NCBI GenBank assembly: GCA_943788505.1
Contig: CALSQR010000001.1
Coordinates: 806,001-870,000 of the forward strand
Length of the DNA stretch: 64,000 bases
Direction: 5' to 3'
DNA from: an uncultured bacterium
GTDB taxonomy: Bacteria > Bacteroidota > Rhodothermia > Rhodothermales > UBA10348
Position numbers and translations under genes: made by a program. Shown piece after piece: positions 8,131 to 16,549 of the stretch (position 1 is the stretch's first letter; every line of letters begins with the position of its first letter). The notes beneath the pieces were generated by a model, which saw only the letters and a list, made by a program, of their open reading frames with translations, was not told the DNA's origin and made no database searches.

Positions 8131-8135
8131 CCTCC
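8131..8135 (-). promoter_or_regulatory. Strong Shine-Dalgarno for pilin-like copy 1
   Basis: GGAGG on the minus strand, seven bases before the ATG at 8123. Clear Shine-Dalgarno sites are rare in this window, so this one points to strong translation. Confidence 0.7.
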
Positions 8136-8396
8136 AAGTTCTATTGAGTGAAGTCAGAATTAGTCTGTGTTGTAGAACGCACTTCGTTCGGAAAATTCGT
8201 TCTGCATGCTGTATCGTCGGCCCACTACCAGTCTTAAAGCTTATTAACATGTAGTTAACGTGAAGGACTGGTGGGTACGGGCTGATTTTCAGGCCGATAT
8301 GACAAAACATGGTTCGTTTTTCGCAACACACCACATGACTTGACGTACACGAAAGAGTAGTTATTACTCCATTATCAATGATTCGAGGCGCAAACA

Positions 8397-8714
8397 ATGG
8401 TTGACAAAGAAAATGTCCGCACCACTGTTGAAGAGATGAAGGTCAAGGGCGGTCAGCTCATCGACAAAGTGAAACAAGTTATCGAAGAAGGAAATGTTCG
8501 GCGTGTTAGCGTACGTAAAGATGGTCGTACTCTAATCGAAGTACCTCTTTCTGTAGGTGCAGGCGGAGCAGCAGCTGCCGTACTGTTTGCTGCGCCTTTG
8601 GCTGCTATCGGTGCCATCGCTGCATTGGTTACGGATGTGACCATCGTAGTAGAAAGGGTTGTGGAAGACGTGACCGATGTGGAAGTTGAGGAAGTAACTT
8701 CTGATAAGAAGTAG
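8397..8714 (+). CDS. DUF4342 domain protein
   Basis: The small protein (105 aa) has an N-terminal helical region (VDKENVRTTVEEMKVKGGQLIDKVKQVIEEG), a short beta part (RRVSVRKDGRTLIEVPLS), a Gly/Ala-rich hydrophobic segment at about 50-80 that could insert in a membrane, and an acidic Val-rich tail. This arrangement matches DUF4342, a family of unknown function often described next to UBA/NAC-like helical domains. It is transcribed divergently from the pilin-like gene and stands 60 bases before the dehydratase gene. A TTGACG-N16-TATTAC element at 8340-8367 could be its promoter. No function can be assigned. Confidence 0.8.
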   Translation: MVDKENVRTTVEEMKVKGGQLIDKVKQVIEEGNVRRVSVRKDGRTLIEVPLSVGAGGAAAAVLFAAPLAAIGAIAALVTDVTIVVERVVEDVTDVEVEEVTSDKK

Positions 8715-8774
8715 TACCTCTTGCAGTAGGTGGGTAATCTACCCTCCTCTTTAGTAATCTGATTCCTTCCCGAC

Positions 8775-9791
8775 ATGACGTCATCAAATGAGGCGAACCC
8801 GGGGGATAGGTCGATGCCTGTCTCCCCGGTCTCGTTCAATGATATCCTATCCGCCTCGGACCTGCTTTCTGGCAAAGCCAATAAAACGCCAGTCATCACC
8901 AGTCGAACGCTCAATCGAATGAGTGGCGCGACCGTCTTTGTGAAATGCGAAAATTTTCAGCGCACAGGAGCCTTCAAGTTTAGAGGTGCATATAATGCCT
9001 TGAGCCGTTTGCGGGAGAGCGACAAGCAAAGAGGAGTCCTAACTTATTCCTCTGGAAACCACGCTCAAGCAATCGCCCTTGCTGGATCGCTGCTGCGTAT
9101 TCCCACGACGATCATTATGCCTGATGACGCTCCGCGGATCAAGAAGGAAGCTACGCTCGGGTATGGAGCCGAGGTGATCACCTACGATAAGTACACCACG
9201 ACACGGGAAGATCTCGCCCGCGACATGGCCGCAGAGCGGGGTATGACCATCATTCCTCCTTATGACCATCCCCATGTAGTTGCTGGACAAGGCACCGTAG
9301 GCCTTGAACTTATGCAAGCTGCCCACGAACTAGACTATATATATGTTTGTTGTGGTGGGGGTGGACTACTCTCGGGCTGTGCAATCGCAGCAAAGCACCT
9401 TCAGTCAACCTGCAAAGTGATTGGTGTTGAACCCGAAGCAGCGGACGATGCTACGCGCAGTTTCCGCACAGGAACGCTTCAGCGCGTACATAACCCTGTT
9501 ACGATTGCTGACGGCGCACGGACGCCTTATCTAGGAACGATTACGTTTCCCCTGGTCTTGAAGTATGTGGACGACATGATCACGGTATCTGATGCGGCAC
9601 TCATTGAGGCTATGCGTTTCTTCTGGGAACGGGCCAAAATGATCGTTGAACCGACAGGCGCGCTGGCAACTGCAGGACTACTTTCCGGGCAGCACGACGT
9701 CAAGGGCGCGCGCGTGGGAGTTGTGATTAGTGGTGGAAACGTTGACCTCGAGAACGCACTGATGTTGTTTCAGCGGTCGTCAGAGGAATGA
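8775..9791 (+). CDS. Threonine/serine dehydratase, PLP fold type II
   Basis: The enzyme (338 aa) would deaminate L-threonine or L-serine to the 2-oxoacid and ammonia. The Schiff-base lysine is K68 in RTGAFKFRGA, followed by SSGNHAQAIA and the phosphate-binding loop CCGGGGLLSG near residue 192. Length corresponds to the catalytic domain only; the C-terminal ACT-like regulatory domain of biosynthetic IlvA is missing, so it is probably the catabolic or serine-racemase-like/hydroxyaspartate-dehydratase type. Its stop codon overlaps the ATG of the next gene (AATGA at 9787-9791), implying translational coupling. Confidence 0.88.
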   Translation: MTSSNEANPGDRSMPVSPVSFNDILSASDLLSGKANKTPVITSRTLNRMSGATVFVKCENFQRTGAFKFRGAYNALSRLRESDKQRGVLTYSSGNHAQAIALAGSLLRIPTTIIMPDDAPRIKKEATLGYGAEVITYDKYTTTREDLARDMAAERGMTIIPPYDHPHVVAGQGTVGLELMQAAHELDYIYVCCGGGGLLSGCAIAAKHLQSTCKVIGVEPEAADDATRSFRTGTLQRVHNPVTIADGARTPYLGTITFPLVLKYVDDMITVSDAALIEAMRFFWERAKMIVEPTGALATAGLLSGQHDVKGARVGVVISGGNVDLENALMLFQRSSEE

Positions 9792-10588
9792 ACAGGCCAA
9801 CTCTGGACGCAGAAGCGAGACAATTAAAATCCTACCTGGACCCAATCGCAGCCCGTTTTGAAACCGCTTCCTTCATAAAGGATGACCCGATTTCGATTCC
9901 GCATGCTTTTGACGACCCGCGGGATCAAGAAATTATGGCCCTATTTGCGGCATTGCTCGCATGGGGACGCCGGGATATCATGCTGCGCAAACTAGAAGAG
10001 TTGTGCGAGCGCATGGCGTTCAAACCGGCTTCATTCATACACGGCTACAAAGCGATGGATCGCTCGCGTATTGAGGGATTCGTCCATCGCACCTTTAACG
10101 ATGCTGACCTTGAAGGACTCATCCTGGCCCTTCAATCCACACTTGCGGGTGGATCCATCGAGACATTTTTCAAATCCGGCGTCGATGCTTCAGACCCTGT
10201 GAAGTCGGGTCTTGAAGCATTTTCTTCGAGCTTATTGGATGCCGTTCCCGGACGCCCACGCCGTATGAATCGTCATGTCGCCCGACCCTCGTCGGGTAGT
10301 GCGTGCAAGCGCCTGAATATGTACCTGAGGTGGATGGTTCGCAGCGGGCCGGTGGACTTAGGCCTTTGGACGTGCGTCGACCCTTCTCACTTGATGCTTC
10401 CTCTTGACGTGCATTCCGGGACGCAGGCCCGACACATTAATCTTCTTAGTCGCAAGGCAAATGACTGGCGAAGCGTAGAGGAACTGACGCTGGCATGTCG
10501 TTCGATGGATCCGATTGATCCGTGCCGATACGATTTTGCCTTCTTCGGCACTGGTTCCGCAGGAGAAACACTTTGCAGGCCTGACTGA
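9788..10588 (+). CDS. TIGR02757 family protein (DUF2400)
   Basis: The 266-aa protein matches the TIGR02757/DUF2400 family, widespread in Bacteroidota and some Proteobacteria and of unknown function. Recognisable segments are DPISIPHAFDDPRDQEIMALFAALLAWG near the N terminus, GSACKRLNMYLRWMVR (about 178-193), PLDVHSG and DPCRYDFAFFGTG near the end. The DPxxYDFAxxGxG ending and the Arg/Lys-rich central region have been compared with DNA-glycosylase-like folds, but that is not certain. It begins inside the stop codon of the dehydratase gene and converges with the flavin reductase gene. Confidence 0.88.
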   Translation: MNRPTLDAEARQLKSYLDPIAARFETASFIKDDPISIPHAFDDPRDQEIMALFAALLAWGRRDIMLRKLEELCERMAFKPASFIHGYKAMDRSRIEGFVHRTFNDADLEGLILALQSTLAGGSIETFFKSGVDASDPVKSGLEAFSSSLLDAVPGRPRRMNRHVARPSSGSACKRLNMYLRWMVRSGPVDLGLWTCVDPSHLMLPLDVHSGTQARHINLLSRKANDWRSVEELTLACRSMDPIDPCRYDFAFFGTGSAGETLCRPD

Positions 10589-10663
10589 TGTTGAGATCCA
10601 TACCGGTGCTGGCTTGTTTAGCCTCCCCGATCTTCTCAACCTCTCTTATTCTGTCGTAGACAA

Positions 10664-11194
10664 TCAGATTCCAGTGGATCGATCAGCTACTTGCTCACCT
10701 ACAGCGTGATACGCGCGCTGGTGATACACGACAGGGCGCGAAGGCTTGCCTTCTTCTATACCTTCAAGACAGGCAAGAATAATGGTGTGGTCCCCACCAT
10801 CGTGTAATTGCGTCCTTCGACAGTCGAATCGAACAAGATGCTCCCTAAGAGCAGGTATGCCGTGAGGGCCCTCTTCTATCCATTCAGGTATCAACTGATC
10901 GCGAGTGGAAAGATTTGGATCTGCAAAACGATCTGATACCGCGGCCTGATCTTCTCGTAAAACGTGAATCAGGTAATGTTGCGCTTTGATCAACTCGTCA
11001 TGGATGGTGGAGTCTTTCTTGATGTTGAAACACACCAGCGGGGGATCTAGACTCAGACTGACAAACGAACCGATCGTCACGCCGCACGGAGCCTGGTCTG
11101 CGTCAAACATCACGACCGTAACAACCGTCGGGACGTGCCTCATTCCCTTTCGGAATGTTTCAGGATCTACAGGTTGAGATGAAATTGGATGCAA
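10664..11194 (-). CDS. Flavin reductase domain protein
   Basis: The 176-aa protein has the flavin-reductase-like FMN-binding split barrel: FRKGMRHVPTVVTVV at the N terminus, CGVTIGSFVSLSLDPPLVCFNIKK (37-60) and HYLIHVLREDQ. Such proteins reduce FMN or FAD with NAD(P)H, often for a partner monooxygenase. No partner is adjacent. The start is TTG at 11194, supported by AAAGGAAG just upstream; the first in-frame ATG (codon 18) would cut into the conserved domain. It lies between dnaJ (same strand, 72 bases away) and the convergent TIGR02757 gene. Confidence 0.87.
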   Translation of the reverse strand: MHPISSQPVDPETFRKGMRHVPTVVTVVMFDADQAPCGVTIGSFVSLSLDPPLVCFNIKKDSTIHDELIKAQHYLIHVLREDQAAVSDRFADPNLSTRDQLIPEWIEEGPHGIPALREHLVRFDCRRTQLHDGGDHTIILACLEGIEEGKPSRPVVYHQRAYHAVGEQVADRSTGI

Positions 11195-11266
11195 TGCTTC
11201 CTTTGTTCAAAGTGTGATCGGTGCCGTCATATCGAGAACACCGAGTTCAGTCAACCTAACTGATCG

Positions 11267-12427
11267 TCAGGAAAAGACATCCTTAACGCGAGAGAAAAAT
11301 CCTTTACGGTCCCCTAGAGAATCAGGATCCGGCTCGAACGAAGAAGCTTCCTTCCATTTTTCTAGGATTTCCATTTCTTCATCGGTTAGGCCAGTCGGCG
11401 TCCATACGTGGACACGTACCATCTGATCTCCTTTTCTTCCTGATTCAATATCAGGAAGACCACGTTCACGCATACGCAGGATTTTACCGGACTGGATTCC
11501 AGCATCGATTTGTAACCGCGCTCGCCCTTTGAGTGTCGGTACCTCGACTTCCGTTCCTAGCGTTGCGTCAGGGAAGGAAATATAGAGCTCGTGATATACA
11601 TCGAGACCCTCACGGGTAAACTCATCATGCCTACGTTCCTCGATCTCTACCCGGAGATCTCCTGAAGAACCACCACGCTGGCCCGCGTTTCCAGCCCCAC
11701 GAAGCGTTAGGTAATGTCCTTCCAAGACACCAGCCGGCACGGTAATATTGATCGTTTCCTCTCCTTTTTGCCTGCCTTCACCGGCACAGGATTCGCAGGG
11801 GGTACGCAGAATCCGGCCTTCACCTCGACATGACGGACAGGGCTGGACATTTACAAACTGTCCGAAAACAGAGCGAGAGACCTGACGGACCTCCCCCACC
11901 CCTTGACAAGTGCCACAGGATTCGAATCCTTTTTCCGGATCTTCGGCGCCTCGGCCATCACAAGTTTCGCATTCAATGGACTTGCGGACCTTAATTTTTT
12001 TCTCGACGCCTTCCGCGATTTCCTCTAGGGTCAAGGGCAGTTTAATCCGGAGATCATTACCCGGGCGGCCTTGCTGACGCCCACGCCCGCCAGAGCGCCC
12101 ACCGAACATGTCGTCAAATATGCTGCCACCACTTCCAAAAATATCACTGAAAGCGCTGAAAATGTCATTGATGTCATGGAAGCCGGCTTGACCTCCTGAT
12201 GCACCACCTTGCACGCCAGCATGCCCAAACTGATCATATCGTTGACGTTTAGCGGGATCAGAGAGCACCTCATAGGCCTGAGCAGCCTCCTTGAACTTGT
12301 CCTCTGCTGCCGTATCTCCAGGGTTTCTGTCTGGGTGATACTGCAGAGCAAGTTTGCGATACGCCTTTTTGATTTGCTCTTGTGAAGCAGATCGCTCCAT
12401 TCCGAGTATTTCGTAATAATCTCTCAT
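11267..12427 (-). CDS. dnaJ: Chaperone protein DnaJ
   Basis: This 386-aa type I DnaJ stimulates the DnaK ATPase and delivers unfolded proteins to it. It has the J-domain with HPD at residues 31-33, a Gly/Phe-rich linker with [11 protein letters not shown], four CxxCxGxG zinc motifs ([32 protein letters not shown]) and the C-terminal substrate-binding domains. The start is ATG 12427 ([10 protein letters not shown]), one base after the grpE stop; the frame is open for 20 more codons upstream but these overlap grpE. It is the last gene of the hrcA-grpE-dnaJ operon; dnaK is elsewhere. Confidence 0.97.
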   Translation of the reverse strand: MRDYYEILGMERSASQEQIKKAYRKLALQYHPDRNPGDTAAEDKFKEAAQAYEVLSDPAKRQRYDQFGHAGVQGGASGGQAGFHDINDIFSAFSDIFGSGGSIFDDMFGGRSGGRGRQQGRPGNDLRIKLPLTLEEIAEGVEKKIKVRKSIECETCDGRGAEDPEKGFESCGTCQGVGEVRQVSRSVFGQFVNVQPCPSCRGEGRILRTPCESCAGEGRQKGEETINITVPAGVLEGHYLTLRGAGNAGQRGGSSGDLRVEIEERRHDEFTREGLDVYHELYISFPDATLGTEVEVPTLKGRARLQIDAGIQSGKILRMRERGLPDIESGRKGDQMVRVHVWTPTGLTDEEMEILEKWKEASSFEPDPDSLGDRKGFFSRVKDVFS

Positions 12428-12428
12428 G

Positions 12429-13028
12429 TCAGACGGATACGATGACGCGGGCGTGCCGCAGGACCCGATCACCCATCCGATAGCCACGCTGGACTTCAGA
12501 TAGGACGATGCCCGATTCTTCCCCTTCTGCAGCCGGTTGCTGCATCAGCGCTTCGTGCAATTCTTCGTCGAACGGTTGCCCAACTACCTCAATGGACTGC
12601 ACACCCATTTTTTCCAGTTCACCTGTAAGCTTCTGGAAGACTAGCTCTACGCCACTTTTGAGCGATTGATACGCCGGAGAAAGTTCACTTTCCGTTTCAG
12701 CTTCCGCCTTGTCTGTTGCTTCCAAGGAACGCTGAAAATCATCAACGACATCTAGGAGAGACGAGATGACAAGGCTTTTCCCGTAAGCCACGGACTGGGA
12801 CTTCTCTTGCTCGGTGCGGCGCCTATAATTTTGAAACTCTGCAGCCTGCCTCTTCAGCTTGTCAGTTGTCTGCTCCAACTCTTCTTTCAACTGTTCGATT
12901 TCATGGGCCCGATCTGCCAGTTCATCAATCGCTTGCAGGACGGCATCCTTATCTTCAGCATCTTCCCCACCTTCAGTCTTTTCAGCTGATTCTGGTTCAT
13001 CAAATGATTCTAGTTCTTTTTCGCTCAT
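12429..13028 (-). CDS. grpE: Nucleotide exchange factor GrpE
   Basis: GrpE (199 aa) releases ADP from DnaK. It has an acidic disordered N terminus (about 1-40), a long coiled coil ([34 protein letters not shown]) with the family hallmark AEFQNYRRR, and the beta-wing at the C terminus ([16 protein letters not shown]). The start is ATG 13028; a TTG four codons upstream is less likely. It sits 58 bases downstream of hrcA and one base upstream of dnaJ. Confidence 0.97.
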   Translation of the reverse strand: MSEKELESFDEPESAEKTEGGEDAEDKDAVLQAIDELADRAHEIEQLKEELEQTTDKLKRQAAEFQNYRRRTEQEKSQSVAYGKSLVISSLLDVVDDFQRSLEATDKAEAETESELSPAYQSLKSGVELVFQKLTGELEKMGVQSIEVVGQPFDEELHEALMQQPAAEGEESGIVLSEVQRGYRMGDRVLRHARVIVSV

Positions 13029-13086
13029 GGTAATCGTCAACGTTTCGGAGAAATAATCGTACTTCCCGCCCTTATGTCAAGTGGAT

Positions 13087-14136
13087 TCAAGCCAGATTCG
13101 TTCTTGAATCAGCCAAGCTCATTAGTGTCGCCATTCCCTCAACGAGAGCAACCGCTCTTGCATAGTTCATGCGTGTTGGTCCGATGACGCCAATGGTGCC
13201 TTGGAGATTGCTGACCAAGTACGGCGCAGTCACGATGGAGATGCGACATGATTCCGGATCATTTGAATCTCCATGTGCCTGGTACCCAATTCGAACCCTG
13301 GCCTTGCCTGGTTGCGGTTCGTCATCTTCTTCCATTAGGCGAATGACCGTGGAGTCATCATCAAGCAACTGAATCAGATCCTTAAACTGTTCTGATCTAG
13401 AAAACTCTGGTTGGGAAAGCATAAACCCAGTTCCATCGAATTGAACGGTTCTGGTCTCGGGCTCATCAGAAAACAGATCGGCGCTTCTGCGCAAAATTAA
13501 TCGAACAACAGGGTCGTCGTCCGAAACAAGATCCTGAATACGTGGGACGCACGTCCGGCGAATTTCATCCAGCGTAAGACCTGCCAATCGTTCGTTGAGA
13601 AGCTCTACAAGCTTAACCAACTGATTAGGCCGTAATTCGGAGCCTAACTGCATTAGAATCGTGCGGATGAATCCCCCCTCTACGCTGATAACGAAGAGGA
13701 CCTTTCCTGAACTTACTGGAACGAGATCAAGCCGTTGCAAGACCCCATTCTTCATACGCGGACTCAGTACAACCCCCAGCAGTTGGGCAAGTCGGGCTAG
13801 AAGTCGGCTACTTTCCCGAATTAGAGCCTGCGTATCATCCATTAGCATGGCTAATTCACGATGCATTACCATCCGCTCCTTTTCTTCCAGAACTACCGCT
13901 TCCATCAACTCCGTCACGAAGGCCTGGTACCCAAGCTCAGTGGGCATTCTTCCAGCTGAGGTGTAAGGATGAGTCAAGAAGCCTAGCGCCTCAAGATCAT
14001 TGAGGGTATTACGGATAGTTGCCGGACTCATTCCCAGATTGAAGTGCTCTTTCAAGCCTTTCGAGCCTATTGGGCCCGCCGTTTCAATAAAACTCTTCAC
14101 GACCATACGCAGAACGGACCGTTGCCGCGGCGTCAT
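13087..14136 (-). CDS. hrcA: Heat-inducible transcription repressor HrcA
   Basis: HrcA represses class I heat-shock genes by binding CIRCE elements, aided by GroEL. The protein (349 aa) shows the N-terminal winged helix (TPRQRSVLRMVVKSFIETAGPIGS, then MSPATIRNTLNDLEALGFLTHPYTSAGRMPTELGY) and the GAF-like domain with the C-terminal IGPTRMNYARAVALVEGM. I chose ATG 14136; an in-frame TTG at 14181 would add 15 residues. It leads the hrcA-grpE-dnaJ operon. I searched the 180 bases upstream for a CIRCE inverted repeat (TTAGCACTC-N9-GAGTGCTAA) and found none, so this operon may not be autoregulated through CIRCE. Confidence 0.96.
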   Translation of the reverse strand: MTPRQRSVLRMVVKSFIETAGPIGSKGLKEHFNLGMSPATIRNTLNDLEALGFLTHPYTSAGRMPTELGYQAFVTELMEAVVLEEKERMVMHRELAMLMDDTQALIRESSRLLARLAQLLGVVLSPRMKNGVLQRLDLVPVSSGKVLFVISVEGGFIRTILMQLGSELRPNQLVKLVELLNERLAGLTLDEIRRTCVPRIQDLVSDDDPVVRLILRRSADLFSDEPETRTVQFDGTGFMLSQPEFSRSEQFKDLIQLLDDDSTVIRLMEEDDEPQPGKARVRIGYQAHGDSNDPESCRISIVTAPYLVSNLQGTIGVIGPTRMNYARAVALVEGMATLMSLADSRTNLA

Positions 14137-14315
14137 GCTGCGTACAGTTCCAGATAACGTGCTGTGGAAGGAGCGGGACAAGGCTTTTGGGTTGGGTTAG
14201 AATGCGGACAATCAACGTCCGGGTGTCCAACCTGAAAACAGCTGCGCGGGTTTCCCTTTGCTCGCTTTTCAAGGAAGTCAGGATCGGGGCAGAGGGTGGG
14301 AGTCATAAAAAGAGG

Positions 14316-14348
14316 ACGGGGCGGCCTCCTAAAAGGAGGCCGCCCCGT
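14316..14348 (-). terminator. Terminator of the Ser/Arg-rich secreted protein gene
   Basis: A 14-bp perfect GC-rich stem (14316-14329 with 14335-14348) with a 5-base loop; on the minus strand it runs into CCTCTTTTT. It lies 30 bases behind the predicted frameshift-corrected stop at 14378 and separates that transcript from hrcA. The stem is symmetrical, but the plus-strand side has only a short T run. Confidence 0.85.
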
Positions 14349-14377
14349 TTATCGACACGTTGAATTACCAGGGTCCG

Positions 14378-15693
14378 CTATTCAACGCGCCGAATACTGG
14401 CTTTCCGATCGACTGAAAACGAAGCTCCAAATTCCGTTTCATAGGCATAAGTTGATTCGGCCTCAAATAGCCCAGATGACCGAAACCCAGAGGATCTGTC
14501 AGATGAGTAGCCGTAATAAGCGCCATAATCGTCACGCTCAGCACTGATTGCGTCTGCTCCAAAATCCCAAAGCCATCCTTCATCTTCAGGTAGTAAGCTT
14601 ATCGGGGCATGGCCTCGATAGGAACGCGGGTTGTAAAGGCGGCTGTACCGTGAAGACCAACTTTCTGCGATCTGAGATATACGCGGCCCACCGCCATGTC
14701 CTGATCCCAACCGCTTCCGGAGCCTGCATAGCCATCCTGGAAGGATGTGGAGATGAGTTCAAAACCATCACGGCGGTCTCCAACTAAGAAAACATCTCGA
14801 TCAAACGCGATATCACCGTTGCGGAATACAGTTGCTTCGATGCGAGACAGATGCTCCGGAATCCGGTCTACCATCCCGATATATCGACCGTTATCGTAAA
14901 GGGCAATTTTTTCGATCGACACATCGAGTACAGCATATTCATCATTCGCCCAGCGGACTTGGTGCCGATATGTAGTCTCCATTTCAATACGACTTGTGCG
15001 ATGTGACCGCCCCCAATCCGAGCGTACGACCACAACTTGCCGATAAGTATATCGTGGCGACCAGTGCCGCTGATAGCGGATTGTCCATGGCCAAGTCAGA
15101 TGCACGTTGATTCGTGTATGCGGTCTATGGTAGACTACGCGTCTGGAAGGAACGTGAATTCGGGTACGGAAACGAACGTGGCTATTACCGTGACTTCGAT
15201 AGGTTGCTCGGACGTGTGGCAGGCTTAATCTTGCTCTACGACCATTGATAACGATCCGGTCACTGCGACCTGACGATCCCACTGATCCGCGACTAGAGGC
15301 TCTTGTGCGCGAATCGGACACGGAACCAGAACCACCAGCAGAGCCAGAACGATTTATTGATCGCACGGCTGAGCGCGACGTACCAGAAGCGCGAGACCTG
15401 CTCTTCGATGAGGATTGAGCCCTCTTTGATGAGGATTGAGAAGGTGTGGCACGTGAATCTGACCTACTAGAAGTCGAACGCGCTGCAATGCCCGATTTAC
15501 GTGACTGAGCTTTGGAATTTCTCTCCACTCCTCCTTTTGAAGTACTACCCCGTTGCGCAAAAGTCGTTGTCGGCGTAACCACGGTCATGGCGAACAACAG
15601 TGCAGCCATGCTGAAAAAAGATGTAAGACGAATCGGTGCGAGTACGGCACGATGTCGTCTAAACTTGTTTAAAAAGGACAGTAGCATTTTCAT
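14378..15693 (-). pseudogene. Secreted Ser/Arg-rich protein, apparently frameshifted near the C terminus
   Basis: The reading frame from ATG 15693 (ribosome-binding site GGAAGG upstream) gives 364 aa and stops at 14599. Its signal peptide spans about residues 1-45 (ending TTTFAQ), followed by a low-complexity Ser/Arg/Gly linker of about 100 residues and a His/Arg/Tyr/Trp-rich part (RYQRHWSPRYTYRQVVVV). Just beyond the stop, another frame continues to 14378 with protein-like sequence (LLPEDEGWLWDFGADAIS, then many Tyr/Ser/Asp) up to the terminator. Adding one base to the GGGG tract at 14604-14607 would join both into about 438 aa ending naturally. I therefore treat it as one gene with an indel; if the indel is not real, the product is the 364-aa form. 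Function unknown. Confidence 0.5.
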
Positions 15694-15895
15694 GTGGTTC
15701 ACCTTCCGTTCCAGGTTTAATGGGGGGTTGAGAAACGGACCCTGAGTGAAGCCTTGAAAAATGCGTGCCAGACCCGTGGCTTGGAAGGATGAGCGATTTG
15801 GCCACTTGTACAGGCTAGAATCGCCCTCAGCATTACCAAATACTGTCTACAATAGAGGTCAGGACCAGAAGCGCTATGTGACCACTGCTTTTAGG

Positions 15896-16360
15896 TTAGG
15901 AGGGAACGCCCCACGTCATAATCCCCCCTATGTGTGCTGTCAACCCAATCAGTATAGCTGCCGCGACCACCAGTAAGAAACCAGCTATCCTGATACCTAA
16001 ATGGACACCCGGCCGACTTAAATCGCGTCTTCCCCACCAGGCTGCAAAAATGAGCGCTACACAGGTGATACCAATAACCCACATGGCTCGCTCGGCCATC
16101 GTCTCATGAAGGTGAACGAACTGGTCGACAATGGTCACTCCTTCGCTCTCGTGTTCCAGCGTTTCACCTGTTTCAAGCGCAACATAGGCTCCGATGAACG
16201 CCAGTACTTCAGCCGCCAACGTGATCCCAAGCCAACGCACCCGGTCTCGCATCAACCAAAGAAGGGCAGGTATCAGTGCAAGTACCGCCAAAGCCACTGG
16301 AAAATGGACAACGATAGGGTGAAATACGGGAATGGTGTAATCGGCAAGTTGATCAAACAT
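15896..16360 (-). CDS. DUF2231-type membrane protein
   Basis: The protein (154 aa from ATG 16360) has four predicted transmembrane segments and begins with the DUF2231 signature IPVFHPIVVHFPVALAVLALIPAL. Conserved His residues in HPIVVHFP and in VDQFVHLHETMAERA could bind heme or metal, as suggested for this family. It is probably an inner-membrane redox or sensing component. An earlier in-frame start at 16402 would add 14 residues before the family domain and is less likely. No operon partner is evident. Confidence 0.75.
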   Translation of the reverse strand: MFDQLADYTIPVFHPIVVHFPVALAVLALIPALLWLMRDRVRWLGITLAAEVLAFIGAYVALETGETLEHESEGVTIVDQFVHLHETMAERAMWVIGITCVALIFAAWWGRRDLSRPGVHLGIRIAGFLLVVAAAILIGLTAHIGGIMTWGVPS

Positions 16361-16488
16361 GATGCAAAACCCATTTACGTTGAGGAACTCAGTGCTATAC
16401 AACGAACAGCTTTAGAGTACCGGTGTAAAGTTAGACGCTTACCTGCGGGTGCAGATTTCCTGGGAAACGCAGTGCAATAGCAATGATG

Positions 16489-16521
16489 GAGAGAACGTCC
16501 GTACGCTCATCGCGTTCTCTC
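16489..16521. promoter_or_regulatory. Inverted repeat upstream of sppA
   Basis: GAGAGAACG (16489-16497) and its exact reverse complement (16513-16521) are separated by 15 bases and end 28 bases before the sppA start codon. It could be an operator or a leader hairpin. No regulator can be named. Confidence 0.35.
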
Positions 16522-16549
16522 AGCAACCGGGATACTATTACCTATTTAT

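Noticed and set aside
14365-14583. Alternative frame of the Ser/Arg-rich gene tail (same frame as the 364-aa form, after its stop)
   Set aside because: Its sequence looks less protein-like than the frame ending at 14378, which continues the Tyr/Ser/Asp composition.
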